A stretch of 64,000 nt of DNA. Source: Pleurodeles waltl (taxonomy: Eukaryota > Chordata > Amphibia > Caudata > Salamandridae). The notes below the pieces were generated by a model. It was given only the letters and a program-made list of their open reading frames with translations. It did no database searches and was not told where the DNA came from. A program made the translations under genes and the position numbers. Position 1 is the first letter of the stretch; each line of letters begins with the position of its first letter. This document shows, piece after piece, positions 1-12,559 of this stretch. Location of the stretch: contig NC_090444.1 of the NCBI RefSeq assembly GCF_031143425.1, positions 1,536,350,782-1,536,414,781 on the forward strand, given 5' to 3'.

Positions 1-2013
1 TATGTTGAACCCATCTAGTCATTACCTCTCAATATCAGCCTCCACATGTGTCAAGGCAAAGGGAACCTGGGGGCCTATCCAAATAAGTAACATATTTGTT
101 AAATTGTTTGTAATTAATGTAATTTTTCATGCAAATCCACATCCCCCTCAAAAATTCAGAACATGCACATGCACGAAAATAGAAACACTACCCACATCAG
201 CTGGGCACCGAGATGGGTAAGGTATTCCACACATTCAATCTCTTTCTTTTTTGTCTATGACTGGGAGGCGCAGTTGCAGGCTTGCCTAGACCAGTTGCTG
301 GGCTTGGCCCCCACCTCAAGTGAGTTTCTTGCTAAAGAGTCTGGACTTGACAAATTAATATGTGGAGATTTATCTGTTCTCTTGTGGTTTGTTCATCACC
401 TTAGGCCCTCTGACTTCTGGTGGTGGGAATGCCTCACTTAATCAGAGATGAGTCTACCCCGATCTGGATAGAGTGAGAGAGCCACCACTAAGGCATTGCA
501 AAAAGGTCAAAGAAAAGGAGAGCTGTAAATAGAAGCCAGAATGTGAACGACAATTCCATGCACTTATGCCAAAATACAGCAGAACAGATGTAGTCTGCCA
601 TACAACACCCATCTCCTAGCAGGCTGCCAGCGGGTGTGAACAGGTGTCTGGGTATTTGCCAGTTTGCCAGGCTGAAAGTAACATGCTCACCTGCCAGGAG
701 CACAACACTGCACACAACAGAAGCACATCCCAACAGAGCCTGAAGAGCGGAAAACAGTTATAGCATTGCAGAATGTCCTCCAGAACTCATACCTTCTGTC
801 TAGGTGATTCAGAGAACACTCTCATAAGGAGTTCATTGGGTAACAGTCAAGAATGAAAAGTCCAATGTTCATAATGAGAGAGGTGAGTCCAAGAAGTGCA
901 GAGTGGCAAAACATGAGGCACCAACTGGTAAAGTAGAAACCACTGAACACCAGTAGAAGAACAATTAGCAGCAGGGTAGAAGCTACAGAAAGCCCACAGA
1001 TTAACACCGCACCATAAAATAGATTCTGCTGACAAACACTGTGCATTGCAGATCTGTGACTCTGCAGGAGCAGATTAAGCTGTGCCCATTGCAACCCCAA
1101 GTATTTCCATTTCCAGGTGAGGCGTACTCCACATCACCACCCTCCTCCAAGTGCTACAACAGATCAAGTAAAAAAATACAAAGGCTGCTTCCACTACCAG
1201 GCTGGGGATGGGTGCGGACTAAGAGGATGACGAATCAACAGGATCGGCAAGAAGAGCATAGCCCAAGAACAAGAAAAACAGAGAAACATCCCAAACTAGG
1301 AAGAGACTTTGGAACCATGAACCATGATCATCTGAGTCAAATTCTGGTAATACCCTACCTGTATCAAGGAGGGGTTGAAGCACCACAGTCCATACCCCTG
1401 GACTGCTCAGGCCAAAGCAAGACCACCGTGCAGACACACCAGCCCCTACAAAGGGTGCGCAGATGTGAAGTCTGACTAGCTCCACCACAAGCACTATGCA
1501 GACTCTCAGGCCATGGCTTCAAGAGGAAAAACAAGCCTCTGCAATGCCCTATCGAAGCTACTGAACCTCTGTGAGTCTCTTTCCTTAGGTCGCTGTCCAC
1601 ATTCAAGATCCAATTCCTGCAGAGTAATTCAACAACACACCGCCACTAACATGAAGAAGGAGAGAGCCACATCAAAAGTCTGTGGTGGGGTTAAGGACGC
1701 TGCCATGAACCAAAGCAGACCTGCAGGCTATTTACACCAGACACAGACTTTTCTTGACAACAGAGAGTGAGCACACCACCTTATCACCTGCAAATCAGGA
1801 GGATAACCACATTCAGCAGACTAGTAAGGCTCCAGTCTCATCCACAGTAGCATCTTTAGAAACCCCACACAAGCATGTATCAAGTCCAGACTGCTGAGGA
1901 AACAGCTGCTATGAGGTGTGACCACATCCTCCTTAGCCCAGCCTAGCAGGATAAAAGGATGTGTAAGTTAGGGCCCAAGTCCTTTGTAAACCCTGCAGCT
2001 GCTCTTTTTAATC
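1..2013. other. Intergenic DNA, no gene seen
   Basis: No open frame here resembles a known protein. Several frames of 60-144 codons are open on both strands, but they overlap each other and have no recognisable motif. The stretch ends where the first terminal inverted repeat of a hAT-type element begins. It may be old repeat sequence, which I cannot classify. Confidence 0.5.
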
Positions 2014-5000
2014 AGATACAGCAGTGGTTCTTAACCTTTTGACTTCTGGGGACCCTCACCTAGTCATTATTGAAACCTGAATAATTATTGGAATCTGACA
2101 CCCACTGAATCATTCTTGGAATATGGGGACACTCACAGAGTCAATACTTGTCATCAGGGACCCCAGTCTATGCTTTATTGATGATTTGAACCACAAAACA
2201 ATACACAAAAAAAGAAACAAGCATGCATCAAACAAATGCACATATGATGAAATAATTAATGTAATTTGCAAACAGATATAAAAAATAAAATGTACATTTT
2301 ATTAGGAACGTTTTCTAAATGCAATTAAGGCCATACTATATTCTGTTTGATGCACCTGCACTGCTCCCATTAATCAGTTTGAGAATGCTCCTTTAATTTT
2401 TTGCCTCCAATTTCGAATTCCTATACATTTTCACAATGTTTTAATATTTTGATTTGTACATTCTACTACTTTACTTATATACACTGTTAGAAATGGGATC
2501 TTTGGTTGGCAGTCAGGTTACCCCCGTCCAAGCAAGGACCCTCACTCTAGTCAGGGTAAAGGAGAATCATCCTCAGTTAAACCCCGCTCACCCCCTTGGT
2601 AGCTTGGCACAAGCAGGCAGACTTAAATTCAGAGTCTAGGTGTACAGTATTTGTACCAACACACACAGTAACTCAGTGAAAACACTACAAAATGACACAA
2701 CACAGGTTTCGAAAAATAGGTAGTTTTTATCTAAACAAAACAAGACCAAAGCGACAAAAATCCACCATACACAAGTCAAGTTATTAATTTTAAAAGCAAA
2801 AGAGTCTGAAATCCTTGAGAAAACAGTCAAAACACTGTTAGCGTTGAAAAGTACCTGGGTAGTGTCGAAATAACACGCACGGGCGAGTGTGCGTCGGAAA
2901 AGGCTAGCGATGCGTAGATTTCTCAACCGCGAGCGAGACCGTGCAGCGTTCTACTTCTCCGGTTGGGTAGGCATGTGTCGTTTTTCTCTCCGCAGGAGAG
3001 CGATGCGTTGATCCGGGAAAACACTCAGGTCCGGGCAGGCTTTGCATTGTTTTCCCGCACCCAGCAAGGTTTGCGTCAAAAATCCTACTGCACGGTATCA
3101 GCAAAACCGCGCTATGTGGGTTGCGACATATCAGTCTCCGTCAGCGGGTGTTGCATGTGGTTTCTTCAGCTGCGTGCATCCATCTTCCAGCCGTGATGCC
3201 GGTGCAGCATTGATTTCTGCTGCGAAGCCGGCGGCGCGTCATTTTTCAGCCTCGTCTCGGAAGGTGCGTTGATCTTTTCCCCGCACAGCGGTCTGTGTGT
3301 GGATTTTCAGTCTTGTTTTGCCGGATTCACCTTCCAAGGCCCCAGGAACTGGATAGGGCACCACTTGGCAAGGCAGGAGTCTCAGCAGAGAGTGCAGGTA
3401 CTGACAGGGGATGTCTTTGATAGCCCTGAGACTTCAACAACAGGAGGCAAGCTCAGGACAAGGCCTTGGAGGTTTCTTCACAAGCAGGAATGCACAACAA
3501 AGTCCAGTCTTTGTCCCCTTGCACAGGCAGAAGCAGCAACTGCAGGATAGCTCCAAAAAGCACAGTCAAAGGCAGGGCAGCACTTCTCCTCAGCTCTTCA
3601 GCTCTTCTCCAGGCAGAGGCTCCACTTGATGTCCAGAACTGATCAAAAGTCTGTCATTTTGGGTGCTCTTCTTATACCCATTTTGGCCTTTGAAGTAAGC
3701 TTACTTTAAAGGAAAGTCTCACTTGTTGGTGAAATCCTGCCTTGCCCAGGCCTGGCCCCAGACACACACCATGGGGTTGGAGACTGCACTGTGTGAGGGC
3801 AGGCACAGTCCTTTCAGGTGTAAGTGACCACTCCTCCCCTCCCTCCTACCACAGATGGCTCATCAGGATATGCAGGCTACACACCTCAGCTCACCTTGTG
3901 TCACTGTCTAGATAGAGGTGCAAACAGCCCAACTGTCAAACTGACCCAGACAGGGAAACCACAAACAGGCAGAGTCACAGAATGGTTTAGGCAAGAAAAC
4001 GCCCACTTTCTAAAAGTGGCATTTTAAACACACAATCTCAAAACCAACTTTACTAAAAGATATATTTTTCACTTGTGAGCTCAGAGACCCCAAACTCCAC
4101 ATGTCTATCTGCTCCCAAAAGGAATCTATGATTGAATCATATTTAAAGGTAGGCCCCATGTTAACCTGTGAGAGAGAAAGGCCTTGCAACAGTGAAAACG
4201 AATTTGGCAGTATTTCACTGTCAGGAAATACAAAACACATTAGTATATGTCCTACCTTAAAAATACACTGCACCCTGCCCAGGGGGCTACCTAGGGCCTA
4301 CCATAGGGGTGTCTTACATGTAAGAAAGGGTACAGTTTAGGCCTAGCAAGTGGGTACATTTGCTTAGTCGAATTGGCAGTTCAAAACTGCAAACACAGAC
4401 ACTGCAGTGGCAGGTCTGAGCCATGTTTACAGGGCTGATAATGTGGGTGGCACAACCAGTGCTGCAGGCCCACTAGTAGCATTTGATTTACAGGCCCTGG
4501 GCCCCTCTAGTGCACTGAACTAGGGACTTACCAGTAAATCAAATATGCCAATCAAGGAAATCCAATTACACATACATTTTACATAGGAGCACTTGCACGT
4601 TAGCACTGGATAGCAGTGGTAAAGTGCTCAGATTAACAAAAACAGCAAAAACAGAGTCCAGCTGTTGGAAAATGGTTTATTGGTAAGGGCAGGTAAGTAC
4701 CTACACTTAGCAATAGGCCACCAACCTCCACTTAGGTCCAGTTAGGTCTCAGTAAATTAAACCCAGCTCAACCCTTGGTAGCTTGGCAACGAGCGACAAG
4801 GCTTAATTTAGGAGACAGTGTAAAGCATTCAAATATCACAAAACAGTAATTAAATAAAACACAGGAAACAGTATAAAAATCCAAAACCAACTTACAAAAA
4901 TAGATTATATTTTTATCTTTAAAATGACACAAAAACGAATAAAATCAGATAAGGGGAACCGGAAATATGAATTGTTAATGAATTATTGTGTTCTAGCACC

Positions 5001-5382
5001 TAAAAACAAAAAGCGCTAATCTGGTCATCTGGTCGCACCTCGACCGGGGCAAAGTCAAAGTTGAAGGCTGACCGCAATGGAGCCCGGCTCGGCTACAGCC
5101 CGCGGGAGGCCTCGGTCAAAAGTTTACCTTCGCACTTAGTAGTTTTTCTGAAGATTTTCTTCAGCGGGACGAACCTGCCAGTCCAATCCGACCTCCTGGA
5201 ACTCTTTTCCAGATACGCATCGCGGGAGCCCTCAGTGGAGATTTTTACCTTCGGACTTAGTCGTTTTTTCAAGGTGAAAATCCTTCGACCGGGGTAAACC
5301 TGGATCTTGGTCCGACGTCCTTGGAGCCCTCCTCTGATTTGCTGGCTGGGAGGTCCCGATCAACTTTCTACGTTCGGACTTA

Positions 5383-6417
5383 GGGGGTCATTTCAACCTC
5401 GGCGGTCTTTTCACAAGACCGCCGAGGGACAGCCGTGCTGAAGACTGCCAGTGGTGGCGGTTTTCCGCTCGGCGAATTATGACTGCTGGCAGCCTCCATC
5501 CTTTTCCGGATGGAGAGCCGCCACCAGCCATACTGGCGGTCGCCAGGGAAGAGGAGGTTGCTCCACCTCCACTGCCCCATCAACAGAACACAACCCACCG
5601 AATCACGTTACATGATTTGGCGTGGTGGTGTTCTGTTGACGGGGTGCTGGCGGCGGAGCAGCCCCCATGGATCCCGTCCCCTCCCGGAGGATCAACGGAC
5701 CAGGTAAGTTGATCGTCCGTTAGAGGAGGGGGGTGGAGGGGTGTTGTGTGTTGTGTGCGTGCATGTGAGTATGTAGAGGGGGTGTGTGAGTGCGTGTATG
5801 CATGCGGGGGTGTTGTGTGTTTGGAAATGTGTGCGTGTTTGTCTGTATGTATGTCTGTATGGATGTGTGTGTGTATGTCTGAATGTGGATGTGCGTGTAT
5901 GACTGTGTGTGTGGCTGTTGGCATGTTAGTTGGTGTTTGTGCGGGTATGTGTGTTGGTGGTGTCTGCGTGCGTGTCGGGTGTGAGTCTGTATAGTGATGT
6001 TGGGGGTGGGGGTGGGGAGGGGGGTCCTGCCAACTTTGGGGGGGACAGTTGGGTGGGGGATGTCGGGGAAGGACTCAGGGGTGGGGGTGGGGATGGGGGA
6101 GACCCCTATCAGTGCCAGGGAAAGAATTCCCTGGCACTGATAGTGCTTACCGCCATGGATTTCATGGCGGTTACCAACCCCATGAAATCCATGGCGGTCA
6201 GCCGGGTCATGATACCGCCGGCGGTCTTGTGACGGCCGCCGGTCTGGAGACCCAAGTCTCCAGCCCAGCGGTCGTCTCCGCCCTGACGGTCGGTTCGGAG
6301 AAGTGGCGGATGACCATGGCGGTAACCGCCATGGTCATGATTCCATTTTTTTTACCGCCAGCCTGTTGCTGGTAAGACCGCCGCTTCTCCGCCAACCGCC
6401 AGGGTTGTAATGAGGCC
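5383..6417. mobile_element. Harbinger-like foldback module inside the family 2 element
   Basis: It is bounded by TTA on both sides (5380-5382 and 6418-6420), the TWA-type duplication of PIF/Harbinger elements. Its ends are inverted: GGGGGTCATTTCAACC on the left, and an imperfect inverse of it ending GTAATGAGGCC on the right. Inside are perfect hairpins (arms 6106-6122 with 6127-6143; 6150-6167 with 6180-6197; 6310-6323 with 6325-6338) and a TG-rich tract. No transposase frame is seen. The equivalent module at 33864-34854 is in the opposite orientation. Confidence 0.65.
5735..5995. repeat. Degenerate TG-rich microsatellite
   Basis: A run dominated by TGTG, TGCG and GTATG words with no fixed period. 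The open frames reading across it on both strands are low-complexity Cys/Val/Gly or His/Thr strings and not genes. The counterpart at 34230-34500 reads CACA because the enclosing module is inverted there. Confidence 0.85.
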
Positions 6418-8355
6418 TTAGTCTCTTTTTTTGGAGGTTTTCTTCACCGGGACGAACCTGCAAATCAGGCCAGGTCGCAGTTGAGGCAAGCCGGCTAGAA
6501 TTGCTGTGGCGGGTCGGTCCCTCTATGGAGCTTTTTTTCAAAAGTTCTCCAAACTCCTCCAAACTTCTGGATCTTCTCCCAGATGTTCCTTTAAGGGTCT
6601 TTTGGGGTCCATAACTCACCCCAAGGTTCCAGAAGCTCTGAGATGATCTTGGGGGTGTGGACTACAACTCCCAGAATGCACCTGGCGCAAACTCCTTTTT
6701 GGCCACTGGATAGTGGTCAGCTGATTGATTTTTTCAGGAGTTGGTGCAGGGGACTCTGGTTAGCAATTTTTCACCTGTGGCAAACAGGGAGTCCCTCCTT
6801 GAACCAGTTGAAGCCAGGCAAAGTCCTTCTTGTGGTGAAGCCCAAGTGTGCAGCTGGTGCAGTCCTTCAGAGTGCAGGGTCCAGGTGCAGGCCAGGGGTC
6901 CAGCAGGGCAGTCCTTCTTCCCCTTTGGTTCTTCCTTGTTGGAATCTGATGGGGATCTGGTAGGGAACTGAGGTGTGGGTGCAGGTCTGCCAGTTTTATC
7001 CCTGCTCCTGGGTGAAAAACAAGGGGGTCCTGATTCTCCAATCAGGTGCAGGGTCCTTCCCCCTGTGATGACCACTTCCTGGGAGGTGTTGCAAAAATCA
7101 ATCCCAGGAGGCAACATTCCTCAAAAATCCATCATGGCTGAAAGTGATTTTGAGGTTACATCTGGCTGAGCCCACCCAATGGTATGGCTAAAAATCATAA
7201 ACACACCCCTCTCCTGCCCTCTCCTAATCTAATCAAGGGGGCACCTAGTTGTCTGGGGTTGCAGGATGTGGGGGTGTTGCTGGGTTGCTCCAAATGTCCT
7301 TCTCTGCCTTTGAAGACCAGTTTGGCAGCCCTCCCCCTTCCTGCCTCACCATCTGCTGAGGGGAGATCCCCTCCCACAGGCACATCTCTTTGTGTGAAGC
7401 CAGGCCACTTCACACCTCATCAAGGCAGCTTGGCAGGCTGCCAGAGGCTGTTCAATCAGAGCACAGCAGCAAAACAATGCAGGGCTGAAATTGGCAACTT
7501 TTCAGGTAAAGTTTAAAACTCTACCTGAACAAGCTATATTAAATCCAACAACTGGAAGTTGTGGGATTTATTATAACAATTAATTTGATACAAAACTCTT
7601 TGTATCTGTCACTTAAGGGGACTTTTAAAATTAAAATAAAGTCTCCCCATTCTAGCCTATGAAGGCCATTCACTACCATGAGGGAAAAACGAACTTGGCT
7701 GTTTTTACCTCATCAGGGCTTATAAAACTATTTTTATAAGGTCCCTGCTTATAGTTACATGGCACCCAGCCCTAGGGGCACATAGGGCACACCTATGTAA
7801 AAATATGTTAGTTTAAGACTTTGGAACTACTTTTAATTCCAAAGTCGAATTTGCATATACCTTTAATTTAAAAGCAGCCAGCAAGGCAGGCCTGCCTTTA
7901 AAATGACACTGGGCACCTCAGCAGTGCACCTATGGGTGCACTACCAATGCTGTGGTCACTAAACCTACATGCCCTACCATATACTAGGGACTTATAGGTA
8001 GATTGACTTAGCCAATTATAATTAGCCTAATTTGCATACAGATTTTACACAGAGCACAGGCCCTGGGACTGGTTAGCAGTACCCAAGGCACCATCAGAGT
8101 CAGGAAAACACCAGCAAAAAGTGAAAAATGGGGGCTAAAAGTTAGGGGGCCTCTGCAATCAGCCCTGTTCTCTCACACCAGCACACATCAACAACCAGGG
8201 AAACAGGGGCAAAACATTAGGGGAGACCACGCCAAGGATGCCAAATCTAACATACACTTTCGTATTCTGTTAATATTATTTAATAGTCCAAGCAGTCATG
8301 TCCCCAATAAGTAGATTTCGCGGACCCTCAGGTGACCAATGGTTAAGAACCACTG

Positions 8356-9896
8356 ATATACATGAATGATACCAGAGGAACGCTAGGAAACCAAAACCCA
8401 TTTATGGCCCTCTGCTATGATTTGTACTGTCAGAGTAATTCTGAGGTTTTCCCATCAGGAGATGGGTTTTCACTCATGATGAATGACTACGAGGGACAGG
8501 TGTAATGGGTTAGTTCTCAATTAGGATGTATGGAAAACATTTGACAGTACTGCTGGTAATCCAGTGCTTCTATATAATTTTATATCGACAATTAGAGCGG
8601 TGGGGTAGGAATTAGGAAAACACATTCATACTTAGTGCCTTAGACTGTCAACACAGCCTTTCGCTCACTTTTTTTCTATACAGCACTATTTATTATATAG
8701 CAGTTTTATTATGTTTAGCATTTAGCAGCAGAAAATATGATTGCATCATTGAAATATCCCGCTGACTTCATTTGTTTCAAGTGAGTCATGTAATAAACAC
8801 CCTTGGGTTTTGGTTTGCCGCTTTGACGTGTGTCGTTGTTTCCAGTGGCGCATGCTCATTGAACCTGACGCGTTGACCTTGGAGCCCAAGGGCTGCCAGC
8901 TGTCCTACTCAGCTCAAGGAAATTTCGTGGCTGTTTTTCTGAAATTCTTGAATTGGTGCCTACGAAGTTTTTACTTGCAGCCGAGGTTATACCAATCTGA
9001 TACTATGTGACTCACTTGCTAATGGGCAGCAAATGAACATCTGATGCTAATGACGTTTAGAGGCTATAACCCAGAGGCAAACGTGACTCATGCAAAAATT
9101 GAACGAATAGCTTTTCTTTGTGCCAAGCCACCGAGCAATCAAATCCCGTAACCGGCCACACGTTAAAGACAATTAATTGCATAATGTTCGGCCACATTTC
9201 TTAAATGTATAGACATTTTGGAATTTTCACGATGCGAAAGCCATGATGCAATCCCTTGAAACTTTAATTTATCCCAAAACAGAAGGCAGTCACCATTCTT
9301 AGCACCGTTTGGTTGTTAACTGCTGCAAATAACAAGATTGCTAACAATGGGATCTATTTGTGGATTCTTAAAATTGAAGTTTTTAATGTTTGGTACAACA
9401 TTAAACAGTGATGTTTTAGAGAGATCTGGTTTACAGAGGAACCCTTTACACGAGATGATCAAAAGTTCCAAACAGACATTTAACAATTTACGACCGAAAA
9501 GTATACTATGGGTAAACTACTGATAACTGTTCCCTAGACTATAATTACTGCAAACACCTAAGATCCGGGAAGCCTGTTCACCACTGAATAATACATACAT
9601 TTGGAGAGCACTTTGAGTGAATAACATACTTTCAGACTTTCACCTCAGGTGCCACTCGAAGTGAACAGATTACATGACAACACCTCTACAATCTGGAATG
9701 AGTAATCGCATCATGATCGATAGGCTCGAGTTCTCTATTGTGGGTAAAAAATACAAAAATAGAACAGGGCAGATACAGGTGGCCATTTTCCCTATTTCAA
9801 GGGCAAGTACCTATCTCAGAAAGCTGCTCTTATAAATAGTTGCTTCCTTATGCCTTTCTGGAACCCTAAGAGATAGAAGAAATAACCTCAGAGGAT
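8356..9896. other. No gene seen
   Basis: AT-rich sequence between the right end of the hAT-type element and the start of the old provirus LTR. Only short frames are present and I recognise no family. Confidence 0.5.
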
Positions 9897-10684
9897 TGTG
9901 GTAAAGCATGTTAGGGCCAGCTTAGTACCTGCAATTTTACATGTAATATTTTACTTAGCATTTCTTTTTTGTAAGTAACCTTATGGAGTGCTTTTCACTC
10001 ATGCAATAATACATTAAGTAATCACTGTACATGTTGCTTATTTCTTGTGAGCATTGAGGTAATCTAGTCTGTACACTCTAAGGATGAGAACATAGAACGT
10101 AATGCTCTAAGTATTCTGATTGTCGATGGAGACAGCTTCGTGATTGCAGGCATATCATAAAGTCAAGCCTGCACCACTGACACGGTGTGGCACAAAACGT
10201 GCTTGTATTATAGAAAAATGCATCTGTGCCATATTCAGCAAAGAAGCACGTTCAGTGGGATTATCATAAAACCTGGCACCCAGTGCCCAATATGCAGCTT
10301 GGCTGACTCTGCTACTGATCCCGACCTCTACCATGCACAGGACAATATTAATCATTTTTGTAATGTTGGTTTTCATGTTTTGTCTGGGTTAGCTAGCTCA
10401 TGTTTTTTATACAAGAATAAGACTGTTGCTGTTAATGCTCTAAAGGACATTTTTGCATCTCTCTTGTGTTTTGTCTTGGGTACGCTGGGTGACAGTGAAA
10501 GGGTAGATCTGTTTCCACAATTTCCTTGAGAATCTGAGTAGTCATGTTCGAGGTTGCAAAATGGTGCACTGTGATCTAGCTAGGAACAGTGTCAACATTT
10601 CCTGATTGTATACGTGAACTGAGTCCCTATTCGCTGATGTTTTTGTTTACCCGATACATAGTCCTACTTGATTCGTAGGAACCA
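9897..10684 (+). repeat. 5' LTR of the old endogenous retrovirus
   Basis: It aligns by eye with 38927-39932 over its whole length. Shared words include CACTGTACATGTTGCTT, GGAGACAGCTTCGTGATTGC, CTGCACCACTGACAC, TTTCCACAATTTCCTTG and TTTCCTGATTGTATACGTG. It begins TGTGGTAAAG. The end is placed near GTAGGAACCA and is approximate. The 3' copy is longer because it holds extra blocks. Divergence is high, so the provirus is old. Confidence 0.7.
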
Positions 10685-10691
10685 TAAAACA

Positions 10692-10709
10692 TGGTGCCAC
10701 CAAAGTTGT
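10692..10709 (+). promoter_or_regulatory. Candidate primer binding site of the old provirus
   Basis: A TGG-initiated 18-mer, TGGTGCCACCAAAGTTGT, lies 7 bases past the estimated LTR end. That fits a tRNA primer site, since TGG complements a tRNA 3' CCA. I could not assign the tRNA with confidence. Confidence 0.35.
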
Positions 10710-11432
10710 AGGTAAGGTACGTATTTAACGGGTCCCCTGAGTAGTTGTTCAATACCCAAGGTATACCCTTTCACCTTCACATGGAGCTGTCTATGCGTTA
10801 AAGATCAATCCTCCTCAGCTTAATAGCAAGCCCGTATTTTAGTGTGTAGGTTGTTCAAGCTGTAACCTTTAAAAGGACCACTCCATCATAGTGTTTCCTC
10901 TGTGACCCCTATTCTTTAAAGTGGCAAACTTAGTTAACATTCTGGTTAACTGCAGACAGGCTGTCTCAACATATTTGGTACAACAGGGTCTCCCTAACAC
11001 AGGAGTGGGGAAGTTACCTTTATAGTAATAGTCCACAAAGCTCATAAATGTGAAGTTTTCTATTCATGTGTCGATTTTCCTGCAGTAGATAGAAATACAC
11101 AAACATTTCATACATAAATTGAGGTAGCTTCACCTAATTAATACAGACCATATCACCAGTTAGAAATACCATTACCTTGTCAGGTAATGGCTCCAAGGTG
11201 CCCTTCCACATCCACTGTTAAAGTCGAGTCTGGATCCTCTCAGTAATAATGGGGTGACCTGGCTTGCCTTAACCGGCTACATACCATATCCAAATATAGC
11301 CGCATCAAAAGTTGGTGAACTTCATACCCTATTTAATGGGCTACTTCAACTATACAGAATATTCAGTTTGTTATGCAAATGATAACAACTGTCCCAGCTG
11401 AGGCTGTTCAACCTGTATAGTCAACGTTAGAT

Positions 11433-12310
11433 GTGCCTGCAATTAGTCCTGTCACTACTAATGGAATTATGGGAAAGGTTCTCACCAGATGGGAAGAGAT
11501 TCCGTTCTGGATAGCTCAAAACCAAATCAGCTTGAAACACTGTTTCCCCAAATGGGACCTCAAGATAAACATAAGATTCTTACTATGTGCCTACCACTTG
11601 GTATGGTTCTCCCCTTTGAAGATTGTAACACTTAGGGCACACCTCATTGTTACTGTACATTCCATAACACATGATACACCATCAATAGTGGTTTTGCAGG
11701 ATGTGCTAAAACAGATTCAAAATGAATATGCGGCTGCCCCTGCTCTGGACACGGGGATGAAATTAATAAGTAATTTTGCCACAGTTTCCTCAATGAAATT
11801 AAGTAATATTAAAGGGGAGGAGGCAGCAGCGCTGGCAGTACACCAATGACTCTCACAAGTTCCTGTGCAGGATCAAGAAGACAAGTTCCTAAAAATGTTG
11901 GTGACACCTATACATCTATAGGTTGAGGTAATTTGGGGGCCAGGAGTAATAAGTCATGGCATAAAGGTAAATCTGACCAAGATAGTTATAAACAGACAAC
12001 AGAATCCTCTAGAAAATGCTGGGATCATAAAAAATAAAGATAAAACAAAAACACAGGTGGATCGCTGCAACCAGAGCCTGAAACTTACATAATCGTGAAA
12101 CACCTACACAGCCTGATAGGTATCAGTATACTGGTACACACCCTTCTTGTTCCTTTCAGTACTCACCAGATTAACGCTCTGAGAGAGGAGGACAATCTGT
12201 GCGCAGGCATGGAGAGTACGTGAAAATGAAAACAGACTCACTACCCTAATCTGACATCATCATAAAAAAGGAATAGAAACTTCCACAACAAAAACACCAG
12301 TTCAAAAAGA
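11433..12310 (+). pseudogene. gag remnant of the old provirus
   Basis: A 138-codon open frame (11433-11849) lies about 740 bp after the candidate primer site, where gag is expected. It continues after stops as a polar, Arg/Gln-rich tract to about 12310. The order LTR, primer site, this frame, then a protease-like remnant supports gag. I recognise no zinc knuckle or specific capsid motif, so the call rests mainly on position. The reading starts are not meaningful in such a decayed copy. Confidence 0.4.
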
Positions 12311-12328
12311 AGAAAGTGGCAGGTATTT

Positions 12329-12559
12329 TTGTTAACTATGCCACACATACTGAGAACACTCCGTCTGAGCAAGATGTGGGGTTTGACACTGCTAGACAGT
12401 GCGGAAGAGGTCATGATCGTTTGCTATAATCTTCAAGAGTTTCTGGTTTTGGGAGTAACTAGTAGATTTGTACATATAGAAACACCAGATCAGAGGGTGA
12501 GCCCATCCAACATTCTAGATGAATTGGACATTCAAATTGAGAGTGACACAACTCACACC
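12329..12559 (+). pseudogene. Protease-like remnant of the old provirus, cut by the young provirus
   Basis: The frame contains LTLLDSAEEVMIV, which resembles the hydrophobic-DSG core of a retroviral aspartic protease with the glycine replaced by alanine. The frame runs up to 12559, where the young provirus begins. The same phase resumes on the other side at 26490, after the duplicated CACC, in sequence that leads into the RT remnant. The young element thus landed near the protease/RT boundary of the older one. The product is not functional. Confidence 0.45.

Larger units (their letters stand above)
4663..8177. mobile_element. 3.5 kb LTR-type element (family 2), copy 1
   Basis: It starts TGTTGGAAAATGG, ends TCTCACA, and is flanked by perfect 5-bp duplications CCAGC (4658-4662 and 8178-8182). 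A second copy lies at 33152-36606. No coding frame is recognisable, so it is either a very long solo LTR or a non-coding LTR-type element. It contains about 121-bp internal tandem units (around 5090-5380 and after 6418), each holding the words GGACTTAGT and ACGAACCTG or a variant. A foldback module at 5383-6417 sits inside one unit. It is inserted into the Gmr1-like LTR. Confidence 0.75.
2485..8252. mobile_element. Gmr1-like solo LTR, copy 1, interrupted by a second element
   Basis: It starts TGTTAGAAATGGG and ends CTAACA, and is flanked by perfect 5-bp duplications TACAC (2480-2484 and 8253-8257). It is the same family as the LTRs at 48927, 58647 and 61334. After removing the insert at 4663-8177 and one copy of its duplication, the LTR is about 2.25 kb. 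No internal region or second LTR is present, so it is a solo LTR. The family is assigned to a Gmr1-like element because the copy at 61334 borders an RT/RNase H frame on the minus strand; this LTR therefore probably also reads on the minus strand. Confidence 0.8.
2022..8355. mobile_element. Non-autonomous hAT-type DNA transposon, split by nested LTR insertions
   Basis: The left end begins CAGTGGTTCTTAACC and the right end is its exact inverse over 15 bases. Ends of the form CAGTGGTTCT are typical of hAT (Charlie-like) elements. The flanking octamers AGATACAG (2014-2021) and ATATACAT (8356-8363) match at 6 of 8 positions, as expected for an aged 8-bp hAT target duplication. About 560 bp of its own sequence remains (2022-2484 and 8258-8355), with no transposase frame, so it is a non-autonomous copy. 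Everything between is later insertion. Confidence 0.75.

Noticed and set aside
5580..5994. Open frames over the TG-rich tract on both strands
   Set aside because: Low-complexity His/Thr or Cys/Val strings caused by the microsatellite.
10185..10529. 114-codon frame
   Set aside because: Lies within the 5' LTR of the old provirus and is not kept in the 3' LTR.
10692..10709. Assignment of the old provirus primer to tRNA-Lys as in foamy viruses
   Set aside because: Only partial resemblance and the LTR end is uncertain; tRNA not assigned.
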